This document shows positions 8,383 through 17,547 of a stretch of 64,000 nucleotides of DNA, one piece after another. Origin of the DNA: Jeotgalibacillus soli (lineage in GTDB: Bacteria > Bacillota > Bacilli > Bacillales > Jeotgalibacillaceae); the NCBI RefSeq assembly GCF_000829435.1, contig NZ_JXRP01000018.1, positions 372,001 through 436,000 on the forward strand, in the 5' to 3' direction. Both the position numbers and the translations under genes were made by a program. Within the stretch, counting starts at the first letter, position 1; each line of letters begins with the position of its first letter. The notes beneath the pieces were generated by a model that saw only the letters and a list, made by a program, of their open reading frames with translations, did no database searches and had not been told where the DNA came from.

Positions 8383-9261
8383 ATGAGTATCTCAGAAGAG
8401 CGCTTGAATTATGAAAAGGTGGATCAGGAGCTGGATCGAATTCAGGATTTGACACAGGAGGATAGAAGAAAAGCGGATGAGTTGGCGTACTCTCTTTATC
8501 GAATGGCCATACGATTTGGGACGTGGGATCCTTTGGAAATAGATTTAACTGAAGACAAAAAGCATTTTGCAGAGATGGATAAACAAAAAAGAGATTATCT
8601 CATTCATTTTTGCACGGGCTTTTGGAATGCAGAGGAAAATGTTGCTCTTCAATTTTGTCCATGGGTGATGGTAGCACCCTCCACCTATCAGCAAGCATTT
8701 TTAAGTACACAGCTGGTGGAAGAGTTTAAGCACACGGAATTCTTTGAACATTATTTTAAAGAAGTAATTGGAGTTGAACGTGAAAATAAAGTGCAAAATA
8801 TTGTGCACGATAGCCTTGATCCAAGAGGTAAACAGCTTATTCAAGCAATAGACGCAGGACCAGTTGAACGGGAAGCAGCGATGGTGGAAGGACTCGTTCA
8901 TTATCAAGGTGTGATTGAAGGCGTTCAGGCAATGGTGGGGTACGATGTATTCGAAGCGGTTTGGGGGCAATATGATCTTTTACCTGGATTAAAGGAAGGG
9001 TTTAAAAACATCAAAAGGGACGAGGGGCGTCATGTTGGTTTTGGTCTTCGTATGTTAAAGCAATTTGCCAAAAAACCAGAGCATGCTGAGCGAATTAAGA
9101 AGATTTATACGGAATACCTTCCTGCTATGCTGACACGTTATGACCAACAAGTAATCGTCAATGGGGAAGAGGTGGAAACACCAATAGAGGTTCAAGGTAA
9201 AGACCGAATTCAAAATATGTTTGACCGCAGATTAAAAGACGTACTGGGACAAACCGTCTGA
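8383..9261 (+). CDS. R2-like ligand-binding oxidase (R2lox), dimetal ferritin-like protein
   Basis: A 292-residue ferritin-fold protein related to ribonucleotide reductase R2. The dimetal ligands can be placed as Glu85 (AEENVA), Glu114 and His117 (EEFKH), Glu179 (YQGVIEG), and Glu214 and His217 (DEGRH). The spacings 114-179 and 179-214 are exactly those I recall for R2lox (65 and 35). Val87, two after Glu85, and Tyr174, five before Glu179, correspond to the Val/Tyr pair that forms the ether cross-link in R2lox, which points to this subgroup rather than a true R2. One inter-helix loop is about four residues shorter than I recall. The ATG at 8383 follows AAGGAGGA; the upstream ATG adds an implausible basic tail. 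It is the last gene of the ubiX/ubiD operon. R2lox proteins use Mn/Fe and have no known natural substrate. Confidence 0.85.
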   Translation: MSISEERLNYEKVDQELDRIQDLTQEDRRKADELAYSLYRMAIRFGTWDPLEIDLTEDKKHFAEMDKQKRDYLIHFCTGFWNAEENVALQFCPWVMVAPSTYQQAFLSTQLVEEFKHTEFFEHYFKEVIGVERENKVQNIVHDSLDPRGKQLIQAIDAGPVEREAAMVEGLVHYQGVIEGVQAMVGYDVFEAVWGQYDLLPGLKEGFKNIKRDEGRHVGFGLRMLKQFAKKPEHAERIKKIYTEYLPAMLTRYDQQVIVNGEEVETPIEVQGKDRIQNMFDRRLKDVLGQTV

Positions 9262-9398
9262 ATTTCAATTTAACAGGTGTTCAATCTTGTCGAAAAATTA
9301 CTGGATAATATTCAAATATTTAGTAGATCATAATTTATTAAAGATGAGAGAGTGACATTTTAAAACACTGAATTTTCGGTGTATTATATGATAGAAAT

Positions 9399-9412
9399 TG
9401 TAAACGCTTTCA
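9399..9412 (+). promoter_or_regulatory. cre box (CcpA site) upstream of the zinc alcohol dehydrogenase
   Basis: TGTAAACGCTTTCA matches the cre consensus TGWAARCGYTWNCW at every position. It lies 22 bases before the alcohol dehydrogenase start, close to where its ribosome binding site begins, a typical roadblock or promoter-overlap position. It also shows that the genes from 9434 onward form a separate transcription unit from ubiD/R2lox. Confidence 0.8.
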
Positions 9413-9433
9413 ATACGATGGGGGGCATTAAAA

Positions 9434-10531
9434 ATGATACAGACAAAAGCTGCTGTTACGCATGGAAAAGGGGAACCATTTAAGATTGAAGACATTACAA
9501 TTGATGATCCAAAAGCTGGAGAGGTGCTTGTCCGAATTGAAGCTGTAGGGATTTGTCACACGGATTTAATTGTGCGTGATCAATATTATCCTGTTCCTTT
9601 GCCTGCTGTATTAGGACATGAGGGTTCAGGCGTTGTTGAAAAGGTGGGTCCTGGAGTAAGCAGTGTCCAGCCTGGTGATCATGTTGTTTTATCATTTGCT
9701 TCCTGTGGAGATTGCGTGAAGTGTAATAGCGGAAACCCTTATGCCTGTGATCGATTTTACGATTTAAACTTTGCAGGTACGATGGGCGATGGGACATGCA
9801 GATTGCACCAGCATGACAAAGATATTTCCAATTTCTTTGGTCAGGGAAGCTTTGCTCATTATTCCGTGGTGTCAGAAAGAAATGCTGTTAAAGTGCCAAA
9901 GGATGTTCCACTGGAGCTATTAGGACCATTAGGATGCGGGATTCAAACGGGAAGCGGGGCCGTTCTTAATAAGCTACAGCCGAGGGAAGGATCGACTATC
10001 GTTGTTTTTGGCTGTGGTTCAGTAGGCTTAAGTGCCATCATGGCTTCGAAAGTAGCAAATTGTACAACCATCATAGCCGTTGATTTGCAGGAAAGCCGAT
10101 TAGAAATGGCAAAAGAGCTCGGAGCCACGCACACTATTAATCCGAAGGACGTAAATTCGGTTGAAGAAATTCAACGTATTACAGGGGGCGGTGCAGACTA
10201 CTCGATAGAAACCACCAGCAACCCTAATGTTTTACGACAAGCTGTTGACTGTCTTGCTACATTAGGAAAAGCAGTTGTCATTGGTGCACCTCCAATGGGC
10301 ACAGAAGTTAATTTGGATGTTAACACGGTTTTATTTGAACGTTCGGTTATGGGTGTTTTATTAGGTTCAGCCGTTCCTCAAGTGTTTATTCCGAAATTAA
10401 TTAATCTTTATAAACAAGGAAAATTTCCATTTGATAAGCTAGTAAAATATTATAATTTAGAAGATATTAATCAGGCAAGTACAGACTCGGAATCAGGTGT
10501 AACCATTAAACCAATATTGAAAATAGGTTGA
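9434..10531 (+). CDS. Zinc-dependent aryl-alcohol dehydrogenase (benzyl alcohol dehydrogenase type)
   Basis: A 365-residue medium-chain alcohol dehydrogenase. The catalytic zinc site is marked by GICHTD near residue 38, GHEGSG near residue 62 and the Cys of GPLGCGIQTG near residue 170. The structural zinc cysteines are in SCGDCVKCNSG and the following YACD. The Rossmann motif GCGSVGLSA starts near residue 195. The set, including the LGCGIQTGSGA signature, resembles aryl-alcohol dehydrogenases such as XylB, so it probably oxidises an aromatic alcohol to its aldehyde. The adjacent aldehyde dehydrogenase, 22 bases downstream, would make the acid. A perfect cre box is directly upstream. Confidence 0.9.
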   Translation: MIQTKAAVTHGKGEPFKIEDITIDDPKAGEVLVRIEAVGICHTDLIVRDQYYPVPLPAVLGHEGSGVVEKVGPGVSSVQPGDHVVLSFASCGDCVKCNSGNPYACDRFYDLNFAGTMGDGTCRLHQHDKDISNFFGQGSFAHYSVVSERNAVKVPKDVPLELLGPLGCGIQTGSGAVLNKLQPREGSTIVVFGCGSVGLSAIMASKVANCTTIIAVDLQESRLEMAKELGATHTINPKDVNSVEEIQRITGGGADYSIETTSNPNVLRQAVDCLATLGKAVVIGAPPMGTEVNLDVNTVLFERSVMGVLLGSAVPQVFIPKLINLYKQGKFPFDKLVKYYNLEDINQASTDSESGVTIKPILKIG

Positions 10532-10553
10532 TTATTTAAGGGAGGGAAAACGA

Positions 10554-12026
10554 ATGACTGTAAAGACAAATCAATACTCTGAATGGAATAAGCTGATGAT
10601 CAATGGAAGCTGGAGAGATGGAGCAAGTGAAAAAATTTGTACAGTAACGAACCCCTATAATGATGAAGTTCTAACAACCTTTAACTATGCAAATAGAGAC
10701 GATATCAATGAAGCATATGAAAAAGCCGAAGAAGCACAAAAAGAATGGGCAAAAATTTCTCCATATGAAAAAATCGCGCTGCTAGAAAGAGCGGCTCAAA
10801 TCGTACAGGATCGAAAAGAAGAACTGGTGGAATTGCTCGTAGCTGAAACAGGAAGCTCACAAATTAAGGCAAGCGTCGAAGTAGACTGCTGTGTTGCCGA
10901 TATTAAACTAGCCGCAACGTTTCCTTTGATGATGGGCGGGGAAATTCGTCCATCCGCTATTCCTGGTAAGGAAAACCGTGTGTACCACAATCCAGCGGGG
11001 GTTGTAGGAGCGATTACGCCTTGGAACTGGCCAATGCATTTATCAATGCGTGTAGTTGCACCGGCAATTGCTACAGGGAATGGGATTGTATTGAAGCCGG
11101 ATCACCAAACACCGATTTCTGGCGGACTCGTGATTGCACAAATCTTTGAAGAAGCTGGACTTCCAAAAGGGATATTAAATGTCACAGTAGCGGATCTTGA
11201 AGAAATTGGCGACCAATTTGTCGAGCACCCAATTCCAAGTATTATTTCCTTCACTGGCTCTACTGCTGCCGGAAGACATGTAGGCTCCCTTGCCGTAAAA
11301 AATGTAAAAAAACCAGCCTTGGAGCTTGGCGGCAACAATGCATTTATCGTATTGGATGATGCGGATGTTGATCAGGCAGTAGCTGCTGCAACATTCGGCA
11401 AATTTTTCCACTCAGGACAAATTTGCCTAGCAATTAACCGTATTATCGTGGACAGAAAACTATATGATTCTTTCACAGAAAAATTCATAGCAGCCGCCAA
11501 GAAGGTAAAAGTAGGCGATCCGTTTGAGAGTGATACCATTATTGGTCCGATGATTAATAGAAAACAAGTAGACCGTGCATTGAAATTTGTTGAACAAAGT
11601 GAGCGTGAAGGGGCGAAAGTAGTCCACAGAGGAAGTGTAAATGGAAACGTAATGGAACCGATTATTCTTACCGATGTAACAAATGATATGACAATCGCGC
11701 AAAATGAAGCATTTGCGCCAGTTGCGTGTATTATTCCTGTTGACAGTGAAGAAGAAGCAATTCAAGTTGCGAATGGTTCGCCATTTGGACTAAGCGGGGC
11801 AGTATTCTCTGGCTCACTTGACCGAGGAATTAATGTTGCCCATCAAATTAGAACAGGTATGATTCACGTTAATGACCAATCCGTAAATGTTGAAGCTAAC
11901 GTACCATTTGGCGGAGAAAAACTCTCTGGTATTGGAAGATACTGCGGTGAATGGGCATTTGAAGAATTTACAACAGTGAAATGGATTTCGGTCCAAAAAG
12001 AGGCTAGACAATTTCCATTCTCTTAA
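10554..12026 (+). CDS. Aldehyde dehydrogenase, benzaldehyde/vanillin dehydrogenase type
   Basis: A 490-residue aldehyde dehydrogenase. It shows TPWNWP (Asn158), the general base Glu257 in LELGGNN, the nucleophile Cys291 in SGQICLAINR and the late NEAFAPVA segment. The Gln-Ile-Cys-Leu around the nucleophile and FGG(E)KLSGIGRY near the C-terminus recall bacterial aromatic aldehyde dehydrogenases. It follows the aryl-alcohol dehydrogenase with AGGGAGG before its ATG, so the two probably form an alcohol-to-acid pair. The acid product would be a natural substrate for the upstream UbiD. A strong terminator ends the unit. Confidence 0.9.
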   Translation: MTVKTNQYSEWNKLMINGSWRDGASEKICTVTNPYNDEVLTTFNYANRDDINEAYEKAEEAQKEWAKISPYEKIALLERAAQIVQDRKEELVELLVAETGSSQIKASVEVDCCVADIKLAATFPLMMGGEIRPSAIPGKENRVYHNPAGVVGAITPWNWPMHLSMRVVAPAIATGNGIVLKPDHQTPISGGLVIAQIFEEAGLPKGILNVTVADLEEIGDQFVEHPIPSIISFTGSTAAGRHVGSLAVKNVKKPALELGGNNAFIVLDDADVDQAVAAATFGKFFHSGQICLAINRIIVDRKLYDSFTEKFIAAAKKVKVGDPFESDTIIGPMINRKQVDRALKFVEQSEREGAKVVHRGSVNGNVMEPIILTDVTNDMTIAQNEAFAPVACIIPVDSEEEAIQVANGSPFGLSGAVFSGSLDRGINVAHQIRTGMIHVNDQSVNVEANVPFGGEKLSGIGRYCGEWAFEEFTTVKWISVQKEARQFPFS

Positions 12027-12105
12027 TAAATAGGAAATAGAGGTGACTATTCTTATACCTATAAAAGTTTTTGTTTGTTAACCCTGCTGACCTAAGAAAT
12101 ACAAG

Positions 12106-12157
12106 CTCTTTAGAATCCTCCATCGAGTGAGATGTGAAGGATTCTAAAGAGTTTTTT
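12106..12157 (+). terminator. Rho-independent terminator after the aldehyde dehydrogenase
   Basis: A 14-base-pair perfect stem (12106-12119 with 12138-12151) followed by TTTTTT. It closes the 9.4-12.0 kb dehydrogenase unit. Confidence 0.92.
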
Positions 12158-12958
<801 letters not shown>

Positions 12959-13255
12959 TTTATGAGTTGATCATGATATGAACAGATGCGTTAGTTAAAG
13001 CCACAGTTGCCAGACAGATTTTTAATGATTAAAGACACATAAGGAATTTAAACTTGTCATAAGCACATTGGTGATATATATGAGAAATATCTCCATGGGC
13101 TTTCCCTTCATAATTTGGATCTGGATCAAGGACGGCAAAATGTGAATTTTCATGGAATCTGGTTTCCGAATTCCAATTAAACCTTTTTGCTAATAATATT
13201 CCTCTCTACGGACACGATAAGACAAACGAAACTTTATAGATTGGTGGCCGGGAGA

Positions 13256-13684
13256 ATGAAGGTATTATCTATGATTCAGCCTTGGGCAAGTCTTTTTGTC
13301 CTTCGAGAGAACGAATTTGAAACAAGGTCATGGAAAACGAATTATCGCGGGCCGCTGGCCATTCATACAAGTAAAAAAATAGATAAGGCTGTCTGCAGGC
13401 ATGTGGCCATCCGTTCGCTGCTCGGTAAGCATGGATACACAGAAGAGACCCTTCCAACCGGGATGATCATTGCTGTAGGCCGGCTTGAAAATTGTCTGAA
13501 GGTAACTGAAAAAAATCAGACATCAGCAGTCCTGGAAAATGGACAAATCGTATCAGGAAATGATTATTTTTTAGGAGACTTTAATGTGGGAGGATATGCT
13601 TGGGAGATTCAAGATATGAAGATCTTGAATGAACGTATTCCAGCAAAAGGCCAGCTTGGGTTATGGGAAACTGATTTATTATGA
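13256..13684 (+). CDS. ASCH-domain protein
   Basis: A 142-residue protein with an ASCH (PUA-like, putative RNA-binding) domain. It begins MKVLSMIQPWASLFVL, which matches the usual start of this group, and shows ETRSWKTNYRGPLAIHTSKK near residue 25 with the conserved ETR and basic residues. In-frame starts further upstream lack the family sequence. The ribosome binding site GGGAG is unusually close to the ATG. Relatives may act on modified nucleosides or RNA, but the function is not settled. It appears monocistronic. Confidence 0.82.
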   Translation: MKVLSMIQPWASLFVLRENEFETRSWKTNYRGPLAIHTSKKIDKAVCRHVAIRSLLGKHGYTEETLPTGMIIAVGRLENCLKVTEKNQTSAVLENGQIVSGNDYFLGDFNVGGYAWEIQDMKILNERIPAKGQLGLWETDLL

Positions 13685-13889
13685 AAGGCAATGAAGGTAA
13701 ACAGTATTTCACTTGTATATAGGAATAACGGATTAATTTTTATACTGAGGTGACTTTAATCGAGAGGGAGATTTAGTGATCTTTGGATTTTACAAAGGCT
13801 TTCCGCCAAGTGAAGCGAGAAAGTTCCTGGGAGGCATAAATTTTAATAACCTTCTGATCATTCATATGAGATTGAAAGGGGCAGAACCA

Positions 13890-14372
13890 ATGAAAAACTA
13901 TGTAATCAAAAGAGAGGCATTTCAGGCAGTTGGGATCAAGCGTGAATTTTCTTTTGTGAATAACGATCACCATGCAAAAATCCCTCAAATGTGGGACGAA
14001 CTGAATAAGGATGGAACAACGGACACATTAGTAAAGCTGAATAATGGTCAAATAAAAGGGATACTGGGTGTCTGTGTAATGGACAAGAATAAGCAATCAC
14101 AGCAGATAATAGATTACTGGATTGCCGCAGAATACAAAGGGGACAAGCCAAACGGATTGGAGTCGATAGAAATCTCTGCATCCAAATGGATGGTTTTTGA
14201 AGTGAACGGGGTAATGCCAGATGCTATCCAACATGCGTGGAAAACGATCTTTTCAGAATGGTTTCCAATAAGCGGGTATGAGCATGCAGGAATACCTGAG
14301 TTTGAAGTTTATCCGGAAGGTGATCCATATAATGAAAATTACTACTCTGAAATCTGGGTTCCTGTGAAATAG
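13890..14372 (+). CDS. GyrI-like/AraC effector-binding-domain protein
   Basis: A 160-residue protein resembling the stand-alone small-molecule-binding (GyrI-like, AraC E-bind) domain. It opens MKNYVIKREAFQAVGIKREF and contains the later YEHAGIPEFEVYPEGDPYN stretch, both typical of this fold; relatives bind drugs or lipophilic cations. The ATG at 13890 is preceded by AAAGGGG at 8 bases. An earlier in-frame ATG at 13776 would add 38 residues unlike the family. There is no DNA-binding domain, so it is probably a ligand-binding protein and not a regulator. Confidence 0.8.
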   Translation: MKNYVIKREAFQAVGIKREFSFVNNDHHAKIPQMWDELNKDGTTDTLVKLNNGQIKGILGVCVMDKNKQSQQIIDYWIAAEYKGDKPNGLESIEISASKWMVFEVNGVMPDAIQHAWKTIFSEWFPISGYEHAGIPEFEVYPEGDPYNENYYSEIWVPVK

Positions 14373-14381
14373 CAATCATTC

Positions 14382-14418
14382 AAGCCCTCTACTATATTGG
14401 TATAGGGCTTATTCTTTG
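14382..14418 (+). terminator. Terminator after the GyrI-like gene
   Basis: AAGCCCT (14382-14388) pairs with AGGGCTT (14404-14410), followed by a T-rich tail. Confidence 0.7.
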
Positions 14419-14561
14419 TTTATTTCAGTAGTTGGATGACTAGGGGAATTCTTGAAAAGAATGTTGTTGGGGGAACACTAGATACTGTAAAATCTTTAAA
14501 ATAAAATCGATTAACAAATAAATTTTACATCAGCCTTATTATATTTTAATGATTTTATTAG

Positions 14562-14589
14562 TTGACATGGGGAAATTTAATTATATAAT
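14562..14589 (+). promoter_or_regulatory. Sigma-A promoter of the MFS carrier gene
   Basis: TTGACA at 14562-14567 and TATAAT at 14584-14589 both match the sigma-A consensus perfectly, with a 16-base spacer. It is the clearest promoter in the window and lies about 50 bases upstream of the MFS gene. Confidence 0.85.
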
Positions 14590-14592
14590 TAA

Positions 14593-14621
14593 ACAGGTGT
14601 AAATATAAAGTTTACACTTGT
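14593..14621 (+). promoter_or_regulatory. Operator-like inverted repeat just after the promoter
   Basis: ACAGGTGTAAA (14593-14603) is mirrored by TTTACACTTGT (14611-14621): two 11-base half sites with one mismatch and a 7-base gap. It starts 4 bases after the -10 element, a position where a bound repressor would block transcription. The carrier downstream resembles B. subtilis YceI/NiaP, whose gene is controlled by the niacin-responsive repressor NiaR, so NiaR is a candidate; I cannot verify the exact NiaR consensus here. Confidence 0.7.
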
Positions 14622-14636
14622 AAAAGGAGGGTTTGT

Positions 14637-15833
14637 TTGGATAACAAAGAGATTTCCCAACGTAAACTTCTCGGTATAGCAGGACTAGGCTGGTTGTTTG
14701 ATGCGCTAGATGTAGGATTGCTATCGTTTCTCATTGCCGCTTTGCAAAAGGATTGGGGACTTACTCCCCAACAGATGGGGTGGATCGGCAGTGTAAACTC
14801 ACTCGGGATGGCTGTTGGAGCATTAGCTTTTGGATTATTAGCAGATAAGATCGGCCGGAAGCATGTCTTTATTATTACCTTATTACTTTTTTCAATCGGC
14901 AGTGGTTTGTCTGCTTTTACAACGACATTAGCGATGTTCCTCTTGCTGCGCTTTTTTATCGGAATGGGATTAGGAGGAGAGCTCCCGGTTGCATCCACGC
15001 TTGTTTCTGAGAGTGTAGCAGCAAAGGATCGGGGAAGGGTAGTTGTCCTGCTAGAGAGCTTTTGGGCAGGAGGATTTATACTTGCAGCATTAATTGCCTA
15101 CTTCATTATTCCGGACTATGGCTGGCAATCAGCTCTTATTATTAGTGCTCTTCCAGCATTTTATGCCATTTATCTGCGTTTGAAGTTACCAGACTCACCT
15201 CGTTTCCAAGCGATCAAAACAAAGAGATCAGCCCTTCAAAATGTGGCAGCTGTGTGGTCAAAGAAATATCGTCGTGAGACGGTTATGCTATGGATTCTAT
15301 GGTTTTGTGTGGTATTTTCCTATTACGGAATCTTTTTATGGCTTCCAAGTGTCATGATCATGAAAGGCTTTGATTTAATTCACAGCTTCCAATATGTGCT
15401 TATCATGACCCTGGCGCAGTTGCCTGGATATTTCAGTGCTGCATGGCTGATCGAGCGGGCTGGAAGGAAATTTGTCCTCATCACTTATCTGCTTGGAACA
15501 GCAGCAAGCGCCTACTTTTTTGGAAATGCCGAGTCACTATCATTATTGATAACATCAGGTATTTTCCTATCATTCTTTAACCTCGGTGCGTGGGGAGCTC
15601 TTTATGCCTATACACCGGAACAATATCCGACAGAAATACGCGGAACAGGTTCAGGCATGGCCGCCTCCTTTGGGCGTATTGGAGGAATCCTTGGACCACT
15701 ATTGGTAGGCTACCTCATTGCTCAAAAAACATCCATCGATATGATCTTTCTCGTTTTCTGTATCGCCATATTCATTGGAGCGCTTTCCGTTTTATTGCTA
15801 GGAAAAGAGACAAAGGCGATGGAATTAGAGTAG
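14637..15833 (+). CDS. MFS transporter, YceI/NiaP-like (possible niacin or aromatic acid permease)
   Basis: A 398-residue 12-helix major facilitator of the sugar-porter-like/aromatic acid group. It shows the loop 2-3 motif GLLADKIGRKH near residue 64, the RFFIGMGLGGELPVA stretch near residue 103 and the PEQYPTEIRGTGSG motif near residue 325. The TTG start at 14637 follows AAAGGAGGG by 5 bases. B. subtilis YceI, a close type, carries nicotinate, while related proteins carry benzoates. A perfect sigma-A promoter and operator lie upstream. The gene appears monocistronic. Confidence 0.85.
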   Translation: MDNKEISQRKLLGIAGLGWLFDALDVGLLSFLIAALQKDWGLTPQQMGWIGSVNSLGMAVGALAFGLLADKIGRKHVFIITLLLFSIGSGLSAFTTTLAMFLLLRFFIGMGLGGELPVASTLVSESVAAKDRGRVVVLLESFWAGGFILAALIAYFIIPDYGWQSALIISALPAFYAIYLRLKLPDSPRFQAIKTKRSALQNVAAVWSKKYRRETVMLWILWFCVVFSYYGIFLWLPSVMIMKGFDLIHSFQYVLIMTLAQLPGYFSAAWLIERAGRKFVLITYLLGTAASAYFFGNAESLSLLITSGIFLSFFNLGAWGALYAYTPEQYPTEIRGTGSGMAASFGRIGGILGPLLVGYLIAQKTSIDMIFLVFCIAIFIGALSVLLLGKETKAMELE

Positions 15834-15957
15834 GAGAAACGTATCTGATTACATCCGTCTTAAATGATTTTTTATAGAAGAAAGGCTCTTTTCTTAAATA
15901 TTGTTGCTCTGTGATATAATTCTGTCACATATCTTTTGTTAAAAGAGATGAAAACAA

Positions 15958-16267
15958 ATGACCAAAAAGCACTGTTGCGAAGATATGACTGATAGAGTTA
16001 ATTATGTTTGTAAGCAACACGAAGCCCCTTTTGATTGTCCCAGATAACTTGATATTTTACAGCTCTAAATTTGATGAATACGGAATAATTGTTCACGATG
16101 GAGGGACTTCATTTATAGAAATTTCATACTGTCCTTGGTGTGGTACAAAACTGCCAATGTCAAAAAGAGATTTATGGTTCGATTCACTTGAAAAATTAAG
16201 TTATGACGAACCATTTGAGCAGGATATACCAGAAGAATTTAAATCAGATAAGTGGTACAACAAATAA
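15958..16267 (+). pseudogene. Frameshifted small Cys-rich protein with a CPWCG motif
   Basis: The frame starting with the ATG at 15958 gives MTKKHCCEDMTDRVNYVCKQ and on to PFDCP, then hits a stop. The continuation DNLIFYSSKFDEYG, with YCPWCGTKLP and a conserved-looking PEEFKSDKWY end, is open in the +1 frame to 16267. Removing one C from the CCC run at 16039-16041 joins both parts into one protein of about 102 residues, with N-terminal Cys/His residues and a C-terminal CxxC. It resembles small bacillar hypothetical proteins with a possible zinc site. A TATAAT at 15915-15920 could be its -10 element. The shift is either a real mutation or a sequencing error. Confidence 0.75.
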
Positions 16268-16290
16268 GCCTCTATTATAGGGGCTTTTTT
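16266..16290 (+). terminator. Terminator after the CPWCG protein
   Basis: AAGCCTC and GGGGCTT form a short stem, with one G-T pair, followed by TTTT. It overlaps the stop codon region of the frameshifted gene. Confidence 0.7.
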
Positions 16291-16329
16291 GAAGCTCTTA
16301 TACCACTTACAGTTGTAAAATTTACTTTT

Positions 16330-16830
16330 TTACAAGAACCAAGCACCAAGAACCAAGAAGCAAATCTTTCAATCTTTCTTGATGCGGCATTTTTTTATTC
16401 AACTCAAGAAATTGATACCAGAAGAGGTAGTTATCTAGGTGATTAGTAGCAACTCCTTGGAAACGGTCCATCAATCTTTCAGGCGTTTGTGGTATCCGTT
16501 TACGTGTTGGATATGATAAATACCTTTTCTAACATAGAACTTTTAGCTTACATTTATTGGTTCGTGTTGAAGACCTTTCATTAAGGCAAATTTCTTATAG
16601 TTAGTGGCAGTATCAGTTCAGAACAAAGCAGAGGTGTCAATATGATTACCTAATACCTGATCCAACTCTACTGCTGTAATACGCCCTTTTCCTGCCATTT
16701 AGGAGAGGATTTGACCGTTTCTATCGTGTGCAACAACTACACAAATTTGCTCTTTGGATATTCCTTTTTTTTCGCTACTCCACCGCTTTTACGAGGCTTT
16801 CTATGAGTAATATTTTTCTTTACCTTATCA
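16330..16830 (-). mobile_element. Decayed IS1595-family transposase remnant
   Basis: Read on the minus strand, this stretch encodes fragments that join into the C-terminal part of an ISXO2/IS1595-type DDE transposase: HRKPRKSGG, GISKEQICVVVAHDRNGQ, MAGKGRITAVELDQVLGNHI, TDTATNYKKFALMKGLQ, GIYHIQHVNGYHKRLKD and a tail FLELNKKMPHQERLKDLL. Several in-frame stops and at least two frameshifts separate the pieces, so it is inactive. The N-terminal half is missing, and I find no intact terminal repeats. Its right end abuts a truncated gene (16871-17427). Confidence 0.82.
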
Positions 16831-16870
16831 CTTTCCAATTAGATGAGTGAGCAGCGGACCGGATAAAACG

Positions 16871-17427
16871 GTCTATTATCCAGAGGGAATGGGTATGAAA
16901 AATCAAGAAATAGAAAGATCATCAATCGAACGGTTGTCGATCAAACCCAATACCTCATAAATCGGCAAGTTGGTAATATGCCGACAACAGTGATGGAAAT
17001 GATTGGATCATATGAAACCAAAAACAATCAACGCCAGGTTTTGAGCATAGCACTTTCCAATTATACCTACCATTACCACGCTGCCCAGGGGATGACGTAT
17101 ATAAAGTCTTTAACGTTTGACCTGCAAACAGGAAAGGTGTATAAAAGTAAAGATTTGTTTATGCCTGGAAGTAGTTATGTTGGAAGACTTTCCACCTTAA
17201 TTCGTTCACAAATTAAACAACGTGATATTCAGCCTCTCAACGGCTTCACAAGAATTCGGCCTAATCAAGACTTTTACATTGCGGATAAAGTTCTTGTCAT
17301 CTATTTTCAATTTTATGAAATCACTCCATATGTATTCCGTTTCCCAATGTTTCCTATCTCGGTATATGATCTACAAGATATTATTGACGAAAATAGTCCA
17401 CTCGGACGAATGGCTGTTAACCATTAA
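16871..17427 (+). pseudogene. Truncated, frameshifted DUF3298/RsiV-like extracellular domain gene
   Basis: The intact part (16978-17427) encodes about 149 residues with YTYHYHAAQGMTYIKSLTFD and a C-terminal FPMFPISVYDLQDII, resembling the DUF3298 domain found at the end of RsiV and PdaC-type proteins of bacilli. Upstream, YYPEGMGMKNQEIERS is in a different frame; one lost base near 16918 explains the shift, after which INRTVVDQTQYLINRQVG leads into the open part. There is no start codon with a ribosome binding site or signal peptide, so the 5' end is missing. It lies next to the IS remnant and is probably dead. Confidence 0.7.
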
Positions 17428-17496
17428 CCTATTTTTTTCATAACCAGCAAAGAATTAACTATTCATTCTGATGAAAAGAACACCTCCAACCAGCAC

Positions 17497-17540
17497 AAAA
17501 AGCCAAACAACAATCCAAAAGGATCGCTGTTTGGCTTTTT
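17497..17540. terminator. Bidirectional terminator
   Basis: AAAAAGCCAAACA is mirrored by TGTTTGGCTTTTT (stem 17501-17509 with 17528-17536). The A run on the left and T run on the right let it work in both directions. It is placed to end the minus-strand LtaS-family gene and anything coming from the left. Confidence 0.85.
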
Positions 17541-17547
17541 AAATACA

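Noticed and set aside
8383-9261. Ribonucleotide reductase small subunit
   Set aside because: No large-subunit gene is nearby and the Val and Tyr positions and length fit R2lox better.
13080-13150. Minus-strand protein fragment with LDPDPNYEGKAHG
   Set aside because: A short open stretch is visible but it has no start, no clear family and ends quickly; evidence is too thin for a feature.
16004-16060. Separate 87-residue protein beginning at ATG 16004
   Set aside because: Its first residues come from the wrong frame of the upstream Cys-rich segment; the single-base shift model gives one continuous protein instead.
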